Shown here: piece after piece, positions 63,400-64,000 of the stretch
Layout of the letters: the number at the start of each line of letters is the position of its first letter
How positions within the stretch are numbered: position 1 is the stretch's first letter
NCBI RefSeq assembly: GCF_018271975.1
Contig: NZ_JAGUCN010000001.1
Location: 458,484 to 522,483, forward strand
Direction: 5' to 3'
Source of the DNA: Carboxylicivirga mesophila
GTDB lineage: Bacteria; Bacteroidota; Bacteroidia; Bacteroidales; Marinilabiliaceae
DNA: 64,000 bases
Program-made: the position numbers and the translations under genes
Notes under the pieces: generated by a model
The model's input: only the letters and a program-made list of their open reading frames with translations
Database searches by the model: none
Told to the model about the DNA's origin: nothing

Positions 63400-63789
63400 T
63401 TATAAATCTACTTTCTGGTACTCTAAATTATTAAGCATTTGCTTCAGCTTTTTGCCGGGTGTAAAAATGCATTTTGAAGACTTGATGGAATGAGATGTGA
63501 TATCTTCTTCATTAATTTCACCATTGCTACTGATGCTCACCCTTAGGCTACCTAAATCGCCCAGGCGCACAATGGCTCCTTCTTCAAGGCCATCTGTCAT
63601 CACATCCACAAGAGCATATAATACAGCTCTAATGTCGGCACCGCCAACAGTACTAATCTTTTCAATGCGTGTGGTTAATTTTTCCAGTGTTAATTCACCG
63701 TTTGTAAGGGCGTTGGCATAGAACTTTTTTTCGCCTCCGCCGGCAACACCTGGTTGCCCTCTTTCAATGACTTTGTATTTTACAGCCAT
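63400..63789 (-). CDS. HU-like DNA-binding protein (Bacteroidetes HIG type)
   Basis: A 129-residue histone-like protein of the Bacteroidetes-specific HU-like family, with an added N-terminal segment (MAVKYKVIERGQPGVAGGGEKKFY). The core has the HU-type helices and beta-arm: ELTLEKLTTRIEKISTVGGADIRAVLYALVDVM (about 32-64), GAIVRLGDLGSLRVSISSNG (about 71-90) and the basic FTPGKKLKQML end. Members bind DNA with little sequence specificity and help shape the nucleoid. The usual HU has 90 residues; this one belongs to the longer class. Single gene. Confidence 0.9.
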   Translation of the reverse strand: MAVKYKVIERGQPGVAGGGEKKFYANALTNGELTLEKLTTRIEKISTVGGADIRAVLYALVDVMTDGLEEGAIVRLGDLGSLRVSISSNGEINEEDITSHSIKSSKCIFTPGKKLKQMLNNLEYQKVDL

Positions 63790-64000
63790 AGTTAATTGCT
63801 TTTTATCAATAGAATGACTCGCAGTGTTTCATGGCCATCATTTAATTACCTGCCCTATAGGTTGTAGCCATAAATATGAATCAATCCGCCTGATTCTATT
63901 GATTTAATCCTATATTGCAAGCTCCGCCGGCCTCCTCTTCCAAAGCGTGACGCCAATCTTGCCAGGTTGATGACCAGCCGGCGGTTTACTTCGCAACATT
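63790..64000. other. GC-rich end of the window
   Basis: No gene recognised. From about 63925 the sequence is GC-rich compared with its surroundings and has a CCGCCGGC/GCCGGCGG inverted repeat (about 63926-63933 and 63976-63983). A short minus-strand frame reads MLRSKPPAGHQPGK but is cut by the window edge and is probably not a gene. Confidence 0.4.

Noticed and set aside
63910..63997. Small minus-strand ORF at the window end
   Set aside because: Only about 28 codons, no homology recognised, sequence cut by the edge.

Overview
The window reads as a chromosomal segment of a member of the Bacteroidota, most likely a marine or sediment Bacteroidia (Marinilabiliales or Prolixibacteraceae-like; the family is an inference). 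Supporting signs are two SusC/SusD pairs, C-terminal type IX secretion (T9SS) sorting domains, an HU-like protein of the Bacteroidetes type, Bacteroidetes-type TAnnTTTG promoter elements, many lipoprotein signal peptides, and the general absence of Shine-Dalgarno sequences. I found no tRNA, rRNA or classical CRISPR array.

Layout. 1-11.2 kb is mostly core: the 5' end of rplM with a structured leader, a 3-methyladenine glycosylase, an outer-membrane barrel protein, a LytS/LytR-type two-component pair, dusB, the rbfA-methyltransferase-LolC/E-like operon, a Spy-like lipoprotein and a TPR/PD40 envelope protein. 11.2-26.8 kb is polysaccharide utilization locus 1 (PUL1): a divergent membrane-bound regulator, a truncated GH2 sugar-binding domain, SusC, SusD, a GH3, a sulfatase, a GH43-like enzyme with a discoidin domain, and a glycoamylase-like (alpha/alpha)6 enzyme. 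26.8-30.1 kb is intergenic-rich: a MITE-like element, two arrays of tiny hairpins, a flavodoxin-fold reductase with a Crp-like regulator, and decayed small ORFs.

30.1-57.1 kb is the most striking part. A four-gene cassette occurs twice in tandem: a TPR/transmembrane/helix-turn-helix regulator, a Lys-rich micro-ORF missing from standard ORF calling, a giant (about 2500 aa) subtilisin-like protease with a T9SS sorting domain, and a small DUF4625-like lipoprotein. It is followed by a SusC/SusD pair plus a Calx-beta-like lipoprotein with no carbohydrate-active enzyme nearby. I read this as a protein-utilization locus: secreted proteases feed an oligopeptide importer, by analogy with the gingipain/RagAB arrangement of Porphyromonas gingivalis. 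The regulators would sense a periplasmic signal and switch the protease units through membrane-tethered DNA-binding domains. This is inference; the duplicated gene order and the conserved catalytic residues are visible in the sequence.

57.3-64 kb holds an MFS efflux pump, a second MITE-like element, pterin carbinolamine dehydratase, and a two-gene candidate defence module: an AAA_13/RloC-like ATPase with a zinc-hook-like CxxC and a possible C-terminal HEPN R-E-H triad, followed by a protein of unknown function. A repeat-rich 0.9 kb gap and an HU-like gene, whose 3' side carries four AAAAC-N8-GTTTT units, close the window.
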